A stretch of 64,000 bases of DNA from Mytilus galloprovincialis (lineage: Eukaryota; Mollusca; Bivalvia; Mytilida; Mytilidae). How positions within the stretch are numbered: the stretch's first letter is position 1; every line of letters starts with the position of its first letter. Shown here in pieces: positions 45,967 to 57,375 of the stretch. The translations under genes were made by a program, and so were the position numbers. Under the pieces are notes generated by a model. That model was given only the letters and a program-made list of their open reading frames with translations, ran no database searches and was not told where the DNA came from. The stretch covers positions 96,243,743 through 96,307,742 of the forward strand of contig NC_134839.1 of NCBI RefSeq assembly GCF_965363235.1. The letters are read 5' to 3'.

Positions 45967-46165
45967 ATTATCTCCTACGCTATTTAACTCTATATAAATG
46001 ACCTAGCTTCGATGAAATCAGATGCATGTGGTATCGATATAAAAGAAGAAAAAGGTTGCATATACTTTATTTTAAAGATAATTATGGGCATTCTAACAAA
46101 GGACGAAAAAAAAATACAAACTATGTTAAACGCATTAGATACATTGTGTGAAGATGTCAGATGGC
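45967..46165 (+). pseudogene. LINE reverse-transcriptase fragment, downstream half
   Basis: The plus strand resumes the reverse-transcriptase block cut at 28,667: LSPTLFN, then, after small indels, NDLASMKSDACGIDIKEEK, a damaged YADD region and LTKDEKKIQTMLNALDTLCED. It is degraded by several small length changes, so it is much older than the LINE at 32.4-39.3 kb and of a different family. Confidence 0.7.
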
Positions 46166-46510
46166 ACCCTCTGTTTACAAGTCATATGTTTTATTTTAAT
46201 ATGGAAATGATTTCATAGTATACTATAATAGTTATACTTGTTTTAGTTTTAAGTGAATTTTAAGTGTTACTCATAAGGTCTTTTCAAAAGATTAGTGCTT
46301 CCAATTGTTTAATATAAGCGGCTGGTATTTGTGGTTACAATATGTTTTTCTTTCATTAATGCCATACATTATAGAGCTGGCAGATTTTTCTTGTAGATGG
46401 TAAATAAACTCTAAATGCTGAAGGATATCAAGTGGATACATATCTTCAAAACATTGGTCAAACACCAATAACCCCTTAGAGGGACGTCAATGCAAACTTA
46501 AGAACAACGT

Positions 46511-46664
46511 CACTTTCAGAAGCTGTTTTTCTATATAAAATGTATCTGGAAAATGTCATAAAAACTGGGACTGGCACCGCTAACAAAGAAAACAACAAAA
46601 GCATTGGTAAGATGTGCAGCAGTTCTTCACCTTCAACACCAGAGCTAGTTAAAGACGTATGATT
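46511..46664 (+). other. Possible short coding exon, unidentified
   Basis: After CACTTTCAG a 47-codon frame runs to TGA at 46,662-46,664 (parts: FLYKMYLENVIKTGTG and SIGKMCSSSSPSTPELV). Its composition is more protein-like than the surroundings and a splice acceptor is present. No family is recognised. It could be a terminal exon or part of an old mobile element. Confidence 0.2.
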
Positions 46665-48994
46665 ACACACCAAACAGCTTTACCCCAATTAAGTTTATGT
46701 CACATAATACTGTTTACAATACAGTAATAATGTATTAACGTATCTCTCCATCAATAATACGGTATACACATTTCACATTGTAAAAGGAAACTTTAAAAAA
46801 AAAATATAATTGCAATTATAAAAAGAATTATTAGAGACGAATTAAAAAGGAACTAGTACTTACACATTCTCAAGTAGCTATTATAAAACAAAAGTAAATC
46901 ATCAAACATATATATAATTAAAATCTATTATCGGTATAAAAAACGTCTTCTGCGGTGTAAAATGAGTTTGCAGGTTTCGGCGAATTTTTGTATCACATTA
47001 ATACTAGCATTCGCTTAAATAAATGAAAGCTTCACGGAATTCGGCCGTACTTGATAGAAGAAAATAACCGTCAGCTATGGAACCACTTCGATAACGAGAG
47101 GCCAAAAAACAACAAGAGGGACGTCAAGGCAAACTTAAGAAGCACACCCTTCAAAACAGATTATCAACGAATAAAGGACGATTTCTTCAAGGAGGAGTAA
47201 CTGTTTATGAGTATTTTGTCCCTCAATTTTCATGACTTTACAGTGCATTTTGTTCATAAGTGCTTTCAAATGTTGCTCAATCAGTATGACCACTAATGAT
47301 CCATAGTATGATAAAGTAATTTGTTTCTAATATTGACTTATTCTGTCAGATCATTTGAATTACAATATTTGTCGAAATCAATTTATACTGGATTCACTGT
47401 AACTCTAATTATAGATATTTCATTAATCCTTATATTTTATATCTATCTCGTTTCTCTTACAATAAATGTCTACCTGTATACATCAACGTCAATTTTAGCC
47501 TGAGAAACACCTCTCTGGAAAACACGATAACTGTTATTAAAAGACACGTCTCCTTTTGGAAGTAATACAATTTTCAAAAAGTTAATTAGTTTTATTACAA
47601 AAACAAACTATATTTATCAAATTTCATTTCCAAGGTATTAATGCTTGTATTTAAAATTGATAAATAAAAGAGGGGACAGATATATATTTGCCATAACACC
47701 TTAACTATAATTCTTCATCATGATTAAAAGGCTTCTTTAAACGCAGTAATTGTGTCACTTGTCTGCAACTTAATTAAAATATTCTCCCGACTGTTCAAAA
47801 TAAGATGTTAACATCTGCCTAGGATAAAACTATATGCCGCTTAGCATAAGTCAACATTACTATTTCACAACAGTAATGTACAAAACAAATCGATGGGTGT
47901 GCACACATGTATCATGCGGAAGCGTTTTAGCGACGTACATTTTTTTTTATTGTTCTTTTCTATTTTTGCGTTGTACAACCTTTGCGTAAACCTTTGCGTC
48001 ATACCGCAAGCATTTTGATTTTAAGCATACGAGCGGAGTACAAATACGATTTATATTTTGAGACAAAGTCAATGCATGTTTGTTGTCTTCAAATTGCAAC
48101 TCTTATTTTTTTATAAATGGAATATTCAGTTAGGAATCACCAATTTAAATCTGAAGTAGAATACATAACTAATCCGTAAAACCTGAATTATTTCACGACG
48201 TCAAAAATAGGCTACCAACGTCAACAAAAAAGGTTAAAAAAAACATTATGTCAGTGACTATAGAAAGCCCACCTCTATACGGTCAATGCACGGTATCACC
48301 GCTCAAAAATCACTAGCTTGAAAAACAATTATGCAATTACTGAACAGGATGTTAAAGCCTATGAATAGAATTGATGATTTCATTCTGAATACGAGACAAT
48401 TACACTACATTATGATCCAGAGACTTTGATTATTATTGTTTTAGACAAAGAAATGTAATATCAAATCCAGTTATACAGAACTATCTCCATATATACCTGT
48501 ATATCTATGGTGACGATGAACGAATGTTATACAATTAATCGATCCATGTTGCCAAGGTAACACTTTGAGCTTGAAACCAGAATAAGGAGTCAGAAGTGAT
48601 ACGTTTTTCGTGAAGTAAGTATCCTTTTCTCATCCTTATATTTGTGTCTTATTGTTATTATAAATTTGTGCGTTTTAAAGGTAAATACTTACATTTTTAG
48701 TCCAGATCTATTTTTGAAGGATGAATGATGATGTGAAAAATGAAAAACAGAAATCTTTAAAAAGATATTTTTCGGAGAGGAGGATTTTTCGAAAATCTTC
48801 TACAATTTGCCTAATAATCATACTACTTTTTACAAAATAGGTTATGAATAAAAAAAAAAAGGATATATGCGCAACCGACTTAACATTTTAAAAGAACAGC
48901 CGCCCCTTATTTCCTTTGTTGTTACTGAAAAGTCTTGAACAATGAGCAGGGCAAACATAAACCAAGCAAGAGCATGCACCTTAACAGCCAACAC
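46665..48994. other. Spacer with a possible untranslated exon
   Basis: No coding gene is seen. A 28-base block with GAGGGACGTCAA and GCAAACTTAAGAA occurs both at 46,480 and at 47,108. At about 48,614 a strong donor (GTGAA/GTAAGT) follows non-coding sequence and could be a 5' untranslated exon of the receptor gene at 52,980, but nothing links them beyond order and strand. Confidence 0.3.
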
Positions 48995-49050
48995 AGGTAT
49001 AGGCAGACGGAGAGTTGTCTCATTGGCACTCATATCACATCTTCTTATAC
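48995..49050 (+). repeat. R1 repeat, 3' end fragment
   Basis: Only the terminal R1 segment is present (GAGAGTTGTCTCATTGGCAC, then CATATCACATCTTCTTATAC). Frames of 63-84 residues over it are by-products. Confidence 0.55.
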
Positions 49051-49239
49051 CTATAACATTAACGATAAAAGTTTCTGTAATTTATTCATTAGCCAACGAG
49101 GCGTTGGCTCTTTTAGGGTCCTTTAGTGCTTTATATTTAATAAAACACACGGTGTCATCAGATAGTAATGTCTGTGAAAATCTTACGGAAAATTAAAATT
49201 GAATCAAACAATGATAACAACTATGCTACATAAATAATT

Positions 49240-49470
49240 GCACTCAGATAAGGGAGGCGAAAAATACCGAAAGGATGATTAAACTCATAAGTCAAAAACA
49301 AAATGACATTTGCTAATGGAACAAACGAAAAAAGATCAAAAGACGAGCAGTTTACAAAACCTAACGAAGAAAAATAAAGTCTGAGCAAAACGGACCCCAC
49401 CAAAAACTGGTGCTCCGGAAGGGAAAACATATCCTGTTCTAGATGTGACATTCGTTGTGTTGCTCATGTT
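49240..49470 (-). repeat. R3 repeat, minus copy
   Basis: R3 in reverse orientation: 'aactcataagtcaaaaacaa', CCCCACCAAAAACTGGTGCT and CCGGAAGGGAAAACATATCC. The 76-residue minus frame at 49,221-49,451 comes from the repeat. Confidence 0.6.
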
Positions 49471-50189
49471 TAAAGTACAAATCCGTGATAAACTGATTGA
49501 TTTTTACTGAGTGTTCAGTGGCAAATATTTCCTGTATATTCAAGTGGAAGCGCATTTATTAAGCCTTATATCAATAATGAGGCTCTTCAAAATGGAAATG
49601 AATAGATAGCTAGATATTTTTACTGACTGTCCTTGAAAAAAGGCACTATGTTAGGTAAGGCATATTATAATATGTCATTAACGGTCCATAACAGCTAATA
49701 TAAGACAAAAGACATGGCACTCTATAAACATGTGGCGCCTCTCAGCATGAATCTGACTACTAGACAGGCAATTCAAAGAAACATATTGCTCCATGTTACA
49801 TATAAAAAAATACTAGTAATAAGTTTTTTCCTGCAAAAAAAATAACAACACAAAGAGAGGATAATACTATGAATCCCAAATTCCATTGTCTGCATAAAGG
49901 AATATTTCATTTATTTGGGAGCTCATGTACTTGAATGAATGTCGTAGGTTCGCTATATTTGATATCAATTCTCAGCTGTAATTGATACATGCTTTGCAAA
50001 TTAAATGTACCGCTGTTTTGTATGATATACTGACCAAATAAGACTCGCATCAATGAATGTTTACATGTAACCATTCATACAGTTTGTAAATAAAAATTAA
50101 GAGTGGTGCGATTGCTGATGAGACAATCATCATACAGAACTCAAAAGTTCTCGTTTGTTGATGTGGTTCATAATGGTTTCTCGTTTCTT
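49471..50189. other. Spacer, no gene seen
   Basis: AT-rich sequence without a recognisable gene. An R1-like fragment (GTGGTGCGATTGCTGATGAG) lies at about 50,103. Confidence 0.35.
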
Positions 50190-50395
50190 GTTTTTTTTTT
50201 ATATATAGATAAGAACGTTGTTATTTTTCTTCTTTTGAATGGTTTTACACTAGTCCTTTTTGATGGCCCTTTATAGCTTGCTGTTGTGACCCCTTATTGA
50301 AGACCGTACTTTGACATATAATTGTTTACTTTTACAAATTGTGACTTGGATAGAGAGTTTTCTCTTTGATTATCATTCCACATCTTATATTATCT
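50190..50395 (+). repeat. R1 repeat, 3' half
   Basis: R1 copy from the TTTTTATATATAGATAAG stretch through GGCCCTTTATAGCTTGCTGT and GAAGACCGTACTTTGACATA to CATTCCACATCTTATATTAT. Confidence 0.6.
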
Positions 50396-51442
50396 AATTA
50401 TATTAAGACTAAGATATAAACAACTAAACGTTGTCAATGAGCAAATAATCATAGTATAATAAGCTATAAAAGGCATGACATCATGCGAATCAATAAAAAA
50501 CTCAATTGTAATCCCCTGTAATAACACAGTCAGGGTGTTACTGATTACATGTATATATAATTTTCATTTTTTTTTATTACTTTGAGCAAATAATGCTCAT
50601 CAGTACAAATATGATATATATGCAAATACAAGTATATCATAAAAATTACATAAAACATACATAACTGAAAAATGAATACATCCGAGAAGAATAATGATCT
50701 ATATTAAGTATTGGTAACTTATAACATGTCTGTTCTACGTTTAAATGCATGGAAAAGTAACTACAAAGGTTACATATGTCTTTTGGCTATACATCCGTAA
50801 TTAGCCTAAACATCCAATTTTAACGCTTTACCCATATCAGCTCTCTGTCCTTCGGTCTTCTGTCTTACATGGAGGTAATATATTTAAAAACGTATGTTAA
50901 CTTGAATTTTTATTGACAAAACCAATACGTGTGTCAGCTTTCAACTCCAGTTCACGTTTAATATCGTGTATTATCGTATAGTTATTGAAATATAGTTAAT
51001 TGCATCCATCTAAATATTAACAAAATACCTTGAATTGATAAATGTGTAAATACTTTATTGTTGTACATTTTTTTTTTAATACTTGCAAAATCCTCGATTA
51101 GAATTAAGGAAGTAAAGTTATATATATATATGATACTTGTCATAGGTGATGCAACATCAAACGGACCTAAAAAAAAAAGATTGCTTCTATGTTCAAACTA
51201 GTGAACGTTTGATTTCCGTTACATATTTTATAATAATAATTACATTAGATGTATGTTTCATTATAATATTTTATTCTGATTGGCTAACTGCACATCACGT
51301 GTTATTCCGTAAGCAGTTGCATTGCTCAATACAACTTTTCACTCATGATAACACGTGCTCCAACAATAAAGTGCACAGGTGAATTAAATAATAAAATATA
51401 TAAAATTCGTGTTTTCATGATCATAGCTAAAAAATGTAATTA

Positions 51443-51600
51443 TAAGTATTGAATGCTTCTTTTTGTAATTTTATAGGGTTGCAAAAGCGTTGACCGTGCG
51501 TACATTTTTAGAATGAAGCGCTTTCGCGCTTCATACAAAATGTACTTCGGTCAACGCTTTTACACCCCAATAAATTTACAAAAAGAAGCATTCAATTCTT
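51443..51600. repeat. Long DNA hairpin H3
   Basis: Arms of about 65 bases: TATTGAATGCTTCTTTTTGT at the left is mirrored by ACAAAAAGAAGCATTCAAT at the right, with AAAGCGTTGACCG and GTACATTTT also mirrored. The centre is the perfect palindrome GAAGCGCTTTCGCGCTTC. The upstream flank has CTGATTGGCTAACTGCA and CACGTGTTAT, paralleling H1 and H2. Confidence 0.85.
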
Positions 51601-51734
51601 AAATAAAGGTAATTCATAAAATGTTGTTTTTGTAACCTAATTCATTAAATCGTTTTTTTTTTTTATTGAGTTAAGCCATTTCAATTGATATTTTACAGTG
51701 TGTCGTTCTATGCTGTGATGTTTCACTATTGTTT

Positions 51735-52040
51735 CAGATAAGGGTGAAGGTTTGGTACCATTAAAATGTTTAAACCCGCTGCAACTGTTTGCACCTGTCC
51801 TAAGTCAGGAATCTGATGTTCAGTAGTTCATTTGGTTCTCGTTTTTTGTATAGATAAGACCGTTGGTTTTCCCGTTTGAATGTATTTTTTGGGGCCCTTT
51901 ATAGCTTGCTTTTCGGTGTGAGCAAAGGTTCCGTGTTGAAGACCGTACTTTGACCTATAATTGTTAACTATTATAAATTATGACTTGGATGGAGAGTTGT
52001 CTTATTGGCACCCATACCACATCTTCTTATATCTATATAA
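51735..52040 (+). repeat. R1 repeat
   Basis: Long R1 copy: AACCCGCTGCAACTGTTTGC, CTGTCCTAAGTCAGGAATCT, GGCCCTTTATAGCTTGC, GAAGACCGTACTTTGACCTA, and the end GAGAGTTGTCTTATTGGCAC. Confidence 0.65.
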
Positions 52041-52614
52041 TTACCCTGGCAATAATCATCTGAAAAAATATTAAGTATAAAAGAAGTTAAACAGCTACAT
52101 GCGGGATGTCATTTCGCTATCTAATGGTAAAATGGAAAAATGAACAAACCTCAGAAAATATAATACTTTCTAGAATAAAAAGAAAACACAGATAGCTACG
52201 AAAAAAATAATCTTAAATTGTAATTTCCTCAGGCAAAACTTACCTAATATGAATGTTGCTTTTCCTTTTAGGTCAATTTAATTATATTTATACAATCCTG
52301 GTTTTCAAATGTTCAGGTTTAGGCGTTCATTATAGGTTTTCTGCGGCAGCGTTTCTCCTTCCTTTCAGTGTTTTTTTTTCAACATCTGGTATTGATTCTT
52401 AACACAAATTGCCCTTTTCAATTCCTGAAACGGTAGCATCTGAGTCTGAGAGAGAACACTCACAACAGTATCTGTAAGGCTATAATTTCAACGTTTTCTC
52501 GTACAACCAACACGATCTAGATCTACGTTTACAATCTGGACAATCGAGAACCCACAGTTGTTTACTTACGAATTGACAGGTGCGTGTTCGACAATAGCAT
52601 ACTTAATATCTACA

Positions 52615-52835
52615 TGATCATATAGATAAAGATAGATGTGGTATGAGTACCAATGATACAACTCTCCATCCAAGTCACATTTTATCAAAGTAAACCATTA
52701 TAGGTGAAGGTACGGTCTCCGGCACGGAGCATAGGCTCAAACCGAACAGAAAGCTATACAGAGCCCTAAAATACAAGTGTAAAACCATTCAAAAGGGAAA
52801 ACCAATTGTCTAATCTGTATAAAAAACCGAGATTA
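52615..52835 (-). repeat. R1 repeat, minus copy
   Basis: Reverse R1 copy (GATGTGGTATGAGTACCAAT to CCAATTGTCTAATCTGTATA), nearly the same stretch as the copy at 29,195-29,425. It lies 130 bases upstream of the receptor exon. Confidence 0.65.
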
Positions 52836-52979
52836 TTATGTATGTTAATATTCACTTCTCTTAAATTATTGGATATCTAAATATAACATATATGCACTGT
52901 ATTCCTACATGTGATATTTCATCAATCTATATGAAAAACGTTTTAACTTGTTTATTTTTTTTTTATGTTTCAGATAACC

Positions 52980-53903
52980 ATGTTTAGCAGTTATTTTTCC
53001 GTGATTCTGGTATTTATATTGCCATCTTCAGTACTTAATTTTTCTTTTTTGTACATCATACTAACAAGACAACATCTCCAGACGGTTCCAAATCTGTACC
53101 TTATATCTATTTTGATAGCAAACATTATTTCGGCAATATCCGTATCTGTGCAAATGTCAGTTTATATATTTTCTCCCGAAACAGAAAATGTTTACTTTTT
53201 TTGTTCAATTATGGAATTCATTGACAAATGTCTGCATGTTGCTACTTCAGGATGTTTAATTTGCATGGCCAATGAACGATTCAAATACTTTGTAAAGACA
53301 GCTACATATATTCCCAGTCACAGCGACACGAAGAAATCACTCGTGTTAATATGGTTTATATCAGTTTTGTACTGTATTTTATCGTTTCTACTTATTTACA
53401 TGGTTGGACGAACGTCTTTGTCCGTAGACACTAGTTCGTCATGTGACCATCGGCTCAATGTAGGCGATATTATTATTTTTTCATTAGACTTAATTGGTAT
53501 TCAAATAACAACTGTGATATTTTTTGTTATACAGTATGCAAGAATAATCCAAAAGCTATGGTGCAATCCATACTCAAATATCATTCTTCACTACAAAAGA
53601 AAAAAGTCCGTGTACATGCTTCTCGGTATATCTATAGCAACATGGTGTCTGATGGCAATCGTTGACATTGCGAAGAAAGTAAACATGTTTTCCATTGTCA
53701 CCAAAGTTGAATTTGTCATCCTACTCATACAAACGCTTAGTTTATTTGTTCTTCCGGTTGTATATATTATTTTCTCTGAACAAACAAAACGTGAGTATAG
53801 GAGTATGCTAAAGCTCTGTACGTCTAATAGAGTTGCGAATGCTCCGATATGTGACCCAAATACATTCTTTGACCCCAATGAACAGTATTTTTCCGAAATG
53901 TAA
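52980..53903 (+). CDS. Rhodopsin-like G-protein-coupled receptor, orphan
   Basis: 307 residues in one coding exon. The exon begins at 52,974 after a long pyrimidine tract and CAG; the ATG at 52,980 is therefore preferred over the one at 52,965, which lies in the intron's tract. Seven hydrophobic segments fit a class A receptor: TM1 from residue 5, TM2 with NLYLISILIANI, an extracellular Cys before TM3 (FFCSIMEF), TM3 ending NERFKYF where most relatives have DRY, a loop Cys (SSCDHRL) for the usual disulphide, TM5-6 around a basic KRKK stretch, and TM7 VLPVVYIIF where NPxxY is expected. It should be a plasma-membrane receptor for an unknown ligand. The lost DRY and NPxxY motifs point to a divergent, lineage-expanded invertebrate group. 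Polyadenylation signals at 53,926-53,931 and 53,959-53,964 follow. Confidence 0.72.
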   Translation: MFSSYFSVILVFILPSSVLNFSFLYIILTRQHLQTVPNLYLISILIANIISAISVSVQMSVYIFSPETENVYFFCSIMEFIDKCLHVATSGCLICMANERFKYFVKTATYIPSHSDTKKSLVLIWFISVLYCILSFLLIYMVGRTSLSVDTSSSCDHRLNVGDIIIFSLDLIGIQITTVIFFVIQYARIIQKLWCNPYSNIILHYKRKKSVYMLLGISIATWCLMAIVDIAKKVNMFSIVTKVEFVILLIQTLSLFVLPVVYIIFSEQTKREYRSMLKLCTSNRVANAPICDPNTFFDPNEQYFSEM

Positions 53904-53966
53904 TTTGAATTGGTCATCTCAAGAGAATAAATGTAATTTGGATTGGTCATTTGAAGAGAATAAATG
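53901..53966 (+). repeat. Tandem duplication of receptor stop codon and polyA signal
   Basis: A 33-base unit starting at the TAA stop (GTAATTTGAATTGGTCAT, then 15 bases ending AATAAAT) is repeated once with three changes. Each copy carries an AATAAA, so the transcript has two closely spaced 3' end signals. Confidence 0.75.
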
Positions 53967-54729
53967 TAAATTTCTTCTTTATAAGACATGAACTAGTGGT
54001 GCATTTAATGATAAGTTTGAATCGACAGAATAAAAAAGTATAGTCTGTTCTAGTTTATAGGGATATATTCGTGTATATCCTAGACAACAGACGGAATGGG
54101 CTCTTGTTATATCCCCTATACAACAACATAAGATTGCTAGAAAAACTGTTCCTTCTATGTTTAACCTGTCTGGATTCTTCTTATTTTTATATATGTATGT
54201 TTGTATTTTTTTTGTGGTATCCATAAAAAACATAACATATTGCACGTTTATTCCCTGTTTGTTCATAACTGTTGTAGAAAGTGTCAACAACAGTCATGAA
54301 CATAATTTATTATGATAACAGCTTCAATCTTAATGAATTACTGTTTTAGTGTGGTATTTTCCTACTCTTTTAGCGAAAATGGTCTATCGAAAATATATAG
54401 GTGAACGGATTATCTGTATCAAGTGAATTGATTAGTTTACTAAATAAAGGGTATGTAAATAAACTTGATAAAAATGCATTTTTTTTTAATTTTTTGTTGT
54501 GTATTTATTTTAAAAGCTGGATTCTTTTGATGTTGGATGATCGACCGAGATATACAAATATTATCCAGGCAGCATGTAATAGTTTTGCGGGGGAGTCCTC
54601 AATTTGACATGATGTGTAAATACGTAGTTTTTTACTAACCCCATCATGCTTTGGTTTGCAGTTATGGTATATCTGTTTAATAGGTGAATATCTGTTTTAT
54701 AGAGGACGATAAAGTGTTGTATACTAAAA

Positions 54730-55060
54730 TTCGGCCTTTTTCCTACAATGTGACCTCGACAAAGGGACTTATCACTCGGGATTTGTACTTAACTGAGCCA
54801 CATGACGGGTGCCACATGTGAAGCAGTATCCTCTTACTCTTCTAGCACACCTGAGATCACACTTTTTTGTAGAGTCTTTACTCTTATATGCGAAATTTTG
54901 TAGACTTGGTTGTCTTTTCGTTGTTTTTCGTTTTTTGCCATGGTGTCGTCAGTGTGTCCTCGACCAATGAGTTTAAACTCTATTTGTTATCTTTCGATTC
55001 TTTTTTGAAGTGGAAGTGATCGTTATCATATGCACTATATGCAAAGCGCAACATGAGTAC
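54730..55060 (+). repeat. R3 repeat, diverged copy
   Basis: R3 landmarks: CCACATGACGGGTGCCACAT, GCACACCTGAGATCACAC, TTTTTTGCCATGGTGTCGTC and GAGTTTAAACTC. No gene. Confidence 0.55.
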
Positions 55061-55879
55061 TAGTAATAAAAGTAAAAGGAAAGGAAAACAGCATGTATAT
55101 GGGTTCATCCAATCAGGAAAATAGATATGTACTAACAATTAAAACATTTCCTACAATGCAAACTGCAACGAACATTAGGACGTAAATACAACTTTACTTT
55201 CAGACACTCACTCTAAAATACAACTGTAAAAAGTATTACAATAAACTGATGAAAGTACAATATTCACTTTAAACAGTTGACTCCGATATTGTCAACTCTA
55301 TACCCTTTATTCCATAATCAACAAATTATGTAAATTGAATATTTGTTCCAGTGGAGAAAAAATATCACAGGATATTTCTTCCGTTATGTTATTAAGGCTA
55401 AGTGTACGTAAATAAACTACACAATGGATTTTTTAAAAATTTTACATGTAGATTCTGCTTGTAAAAATAAATCGGAAAATAAAATAAAAAAAGGGGGTAA
55501 CCGTTTTCGTTTTTGAGATACGAGCGTGTTCGACAATAGCATACTTAATATCTAGTTGAAGTTAACAGCATCATACACCAAAATTACAAAGGATATATAG
55601 GGAAAATCGTGAAATTCGGCAGGAATTGTTACATTTCCAAGATTTTCTATTATATTAGACAATCGATTTTTTTTTAAATTTATGAGACGATTCTAAAATG
55701 TCTGAGGAATCGATTGGTGCAAAGAAAGTCCTTAGCAACCGTGCTACTTTTCAAGCTATACCCTGTTAAAGTTGAATCTTGAGTGTAAAAAAAACAAAAA
55801 AACAGCGACAACGTTATTGACGTCGCCGCAACAGTTACGACGCTTCATATAAATATATACTTGTATGAAATATATACCG

Positions 55880-56147
55880 CTTTGTTGGAGTTCGTGTTGC
55901 TCGGTCTTTAGTTCTTTATGTTACGTTTTGTGTACTATTGTATTGTATTTGTCTATTATATTTGGGTGCGTGCGGAGATCGCCAAGCTAGAAAACGGTTG
56001 ACATTTTCTTCATTATGAACTAGAACTATTTTCGACCTTGGTGCCTTATTTTTGTTAAAATCTAAACACTGCGACGTGTTTTCAAAATCTTTGTTCCCAT
56101 AAAACTTCATTTCATCAAGGTCTCTTCTCAGAATATCAGCCATCTGT
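55880..56147 (-). other. Exon-like fragment fused to an R3 end, unidentified
   Basis: On the minus strand a good acceptor (TGTGCCAG, exon start 56,147) opens a frame with protein-like composition, QMADILRRDLDEMKFYGNKD and on to VNRFLAWRSPHAP near 55,970, where it runs into an R3 repeat end (GGAGTTCGTGTTGCT, complement). No stop occurs before the repeat. I do not recognise the family. It could be an orphan exon of a host gene or a piece of an old mobile element; no neighbouring exon was found. Confidence 0.3.
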
Positions 56148-56790
56148 CTGGCACAGGATAACAAATCAATATTTAAGTAAATTTAAGTTGTGTGGTAATT
56201 CTAAGTACATTTGGGTAAATTAATCTTATCTTTGTGCCGCATAAGCATCTCTATAATTCAACACATTCCTGACCCACGACATTATATATTTTATTCATTG
56301 CATGCGCTTCTTTTTATCACAATCCAGACCGGTTAGTAACCGTTGTACTTTACACGTCTGAAGACGAATATTTGCGCGAAACATTTTTGTATGATTTTTA
56401 TTTCTGGAAATCAATCTGAAATCTACAACAGTCCTTTCCCGAAAGTCGGACTGGACCTTTACTTTTATGTGCATTCGGGATTTACACCAATTGTAACCCG
56501 AATAATTCAGTCGTATTATTCAGCTAATGTACGAATGCTACATTTCTCGTGTGGGAGAATATCGGACATGGAAAGGGCTTGAATTATTCGAGTTACTCAA
56601 ATTGAAACTCGGGAATATATTTCTAGCTGTTCGGAATTCGCGGAAACAAATGATTGTTTTTCGGCATTACGGTATTGAATCAATATGAGAGATACCAATT
56701 TTTTCTTTTAACAAATTCGAATACCAGTCAGTTTAAAGGACTTTAGTTTGAAATAGGGGCGGTAATCCATTCATTTTATCCAATAAATTT

Positions 56791-56810
56791 GGGGGGGGGG
56801 GGGGGGGGGG
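56791..56810 (+). repeat. (G)20 homopolymer
   Basis: Twenty consecutive G after AATAAATTT. Long G-runs are unstable and can form quadruplexes; the exact length in the assembly may be unreliable. Confidence 0.9.
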
Positions 56811-57164
56811 CAACATGGTCAACATTGATAGTCAAAAAGCCTTGAAATATTCGATAAAAAACGTTGAATGTAAATTATATGAACTCCAAAGTCTCATATT
56901 ATAAGACTAATCTAGTAAACCACAGGCTTCTCAATTCTTGTATGATCATGAACTAGGTGAAAACCTAGAGATGACCGATTGCGAAATCCTCATGGATAAT
57001 CATCGAGGTCGATAAACACCCCTTGCAGTAAACTTGGGTTAAATTTAAAAAAAAATCGAAATGTAATAGTCTGAACACATTTCACCTCTCATTCCATTAA
57101 ATATTAAATTACAGTTACAAGTATTACAAAACTTCCCTGACCTCTTTTCTTTAACCATAATAGA

Positions 57165-57375
57165 GGGAGGAGGGACGGAGGGATCCAGATCCCGAAATCC
57201 CGGTGCTTAAAAACACGACATCCCGAGGTCCTGAATTTAAAAAAATTTAAATCCCGACTACCCGAAATTCGGAAATAGAATTCCCGGATCCCGAAAGGGT
57301 CAATCCCGAAATCCCGAGCTTAAAAACACCCGATCCCGGAGTTCCGGTAAAGGTCCTACCCCCCCCCCCTCCCCC
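57165..57375. repeat. Word repeat D, ATCCCGAAATCCCG type
   Basis: Iterated words (ATCCCGAAATCCCGG, ATCCCGACTACCCGAAATTC) between edges that are roughly inverted: GGGAGGAGGGACGGAGGGAT at the left and CCCCTCCCCCCTCCGT at the right. Same layout as elements A to C but shorter. A related copy is at 44,300-44,495. Confidence 0.6.

Noticed and set aside
46480-47135. Two copies of a 28-base GAGGGACGTCAA block
   Set aside because: Too short and isolated to assign to a repeat family.
52965-52979. Upstream ATG of the receptor frame
   Set aside because: It lies in the pyrimidine tract and CAG of a splice acceptor, so it would be removed as intron; the ATG at 52,980 is used.
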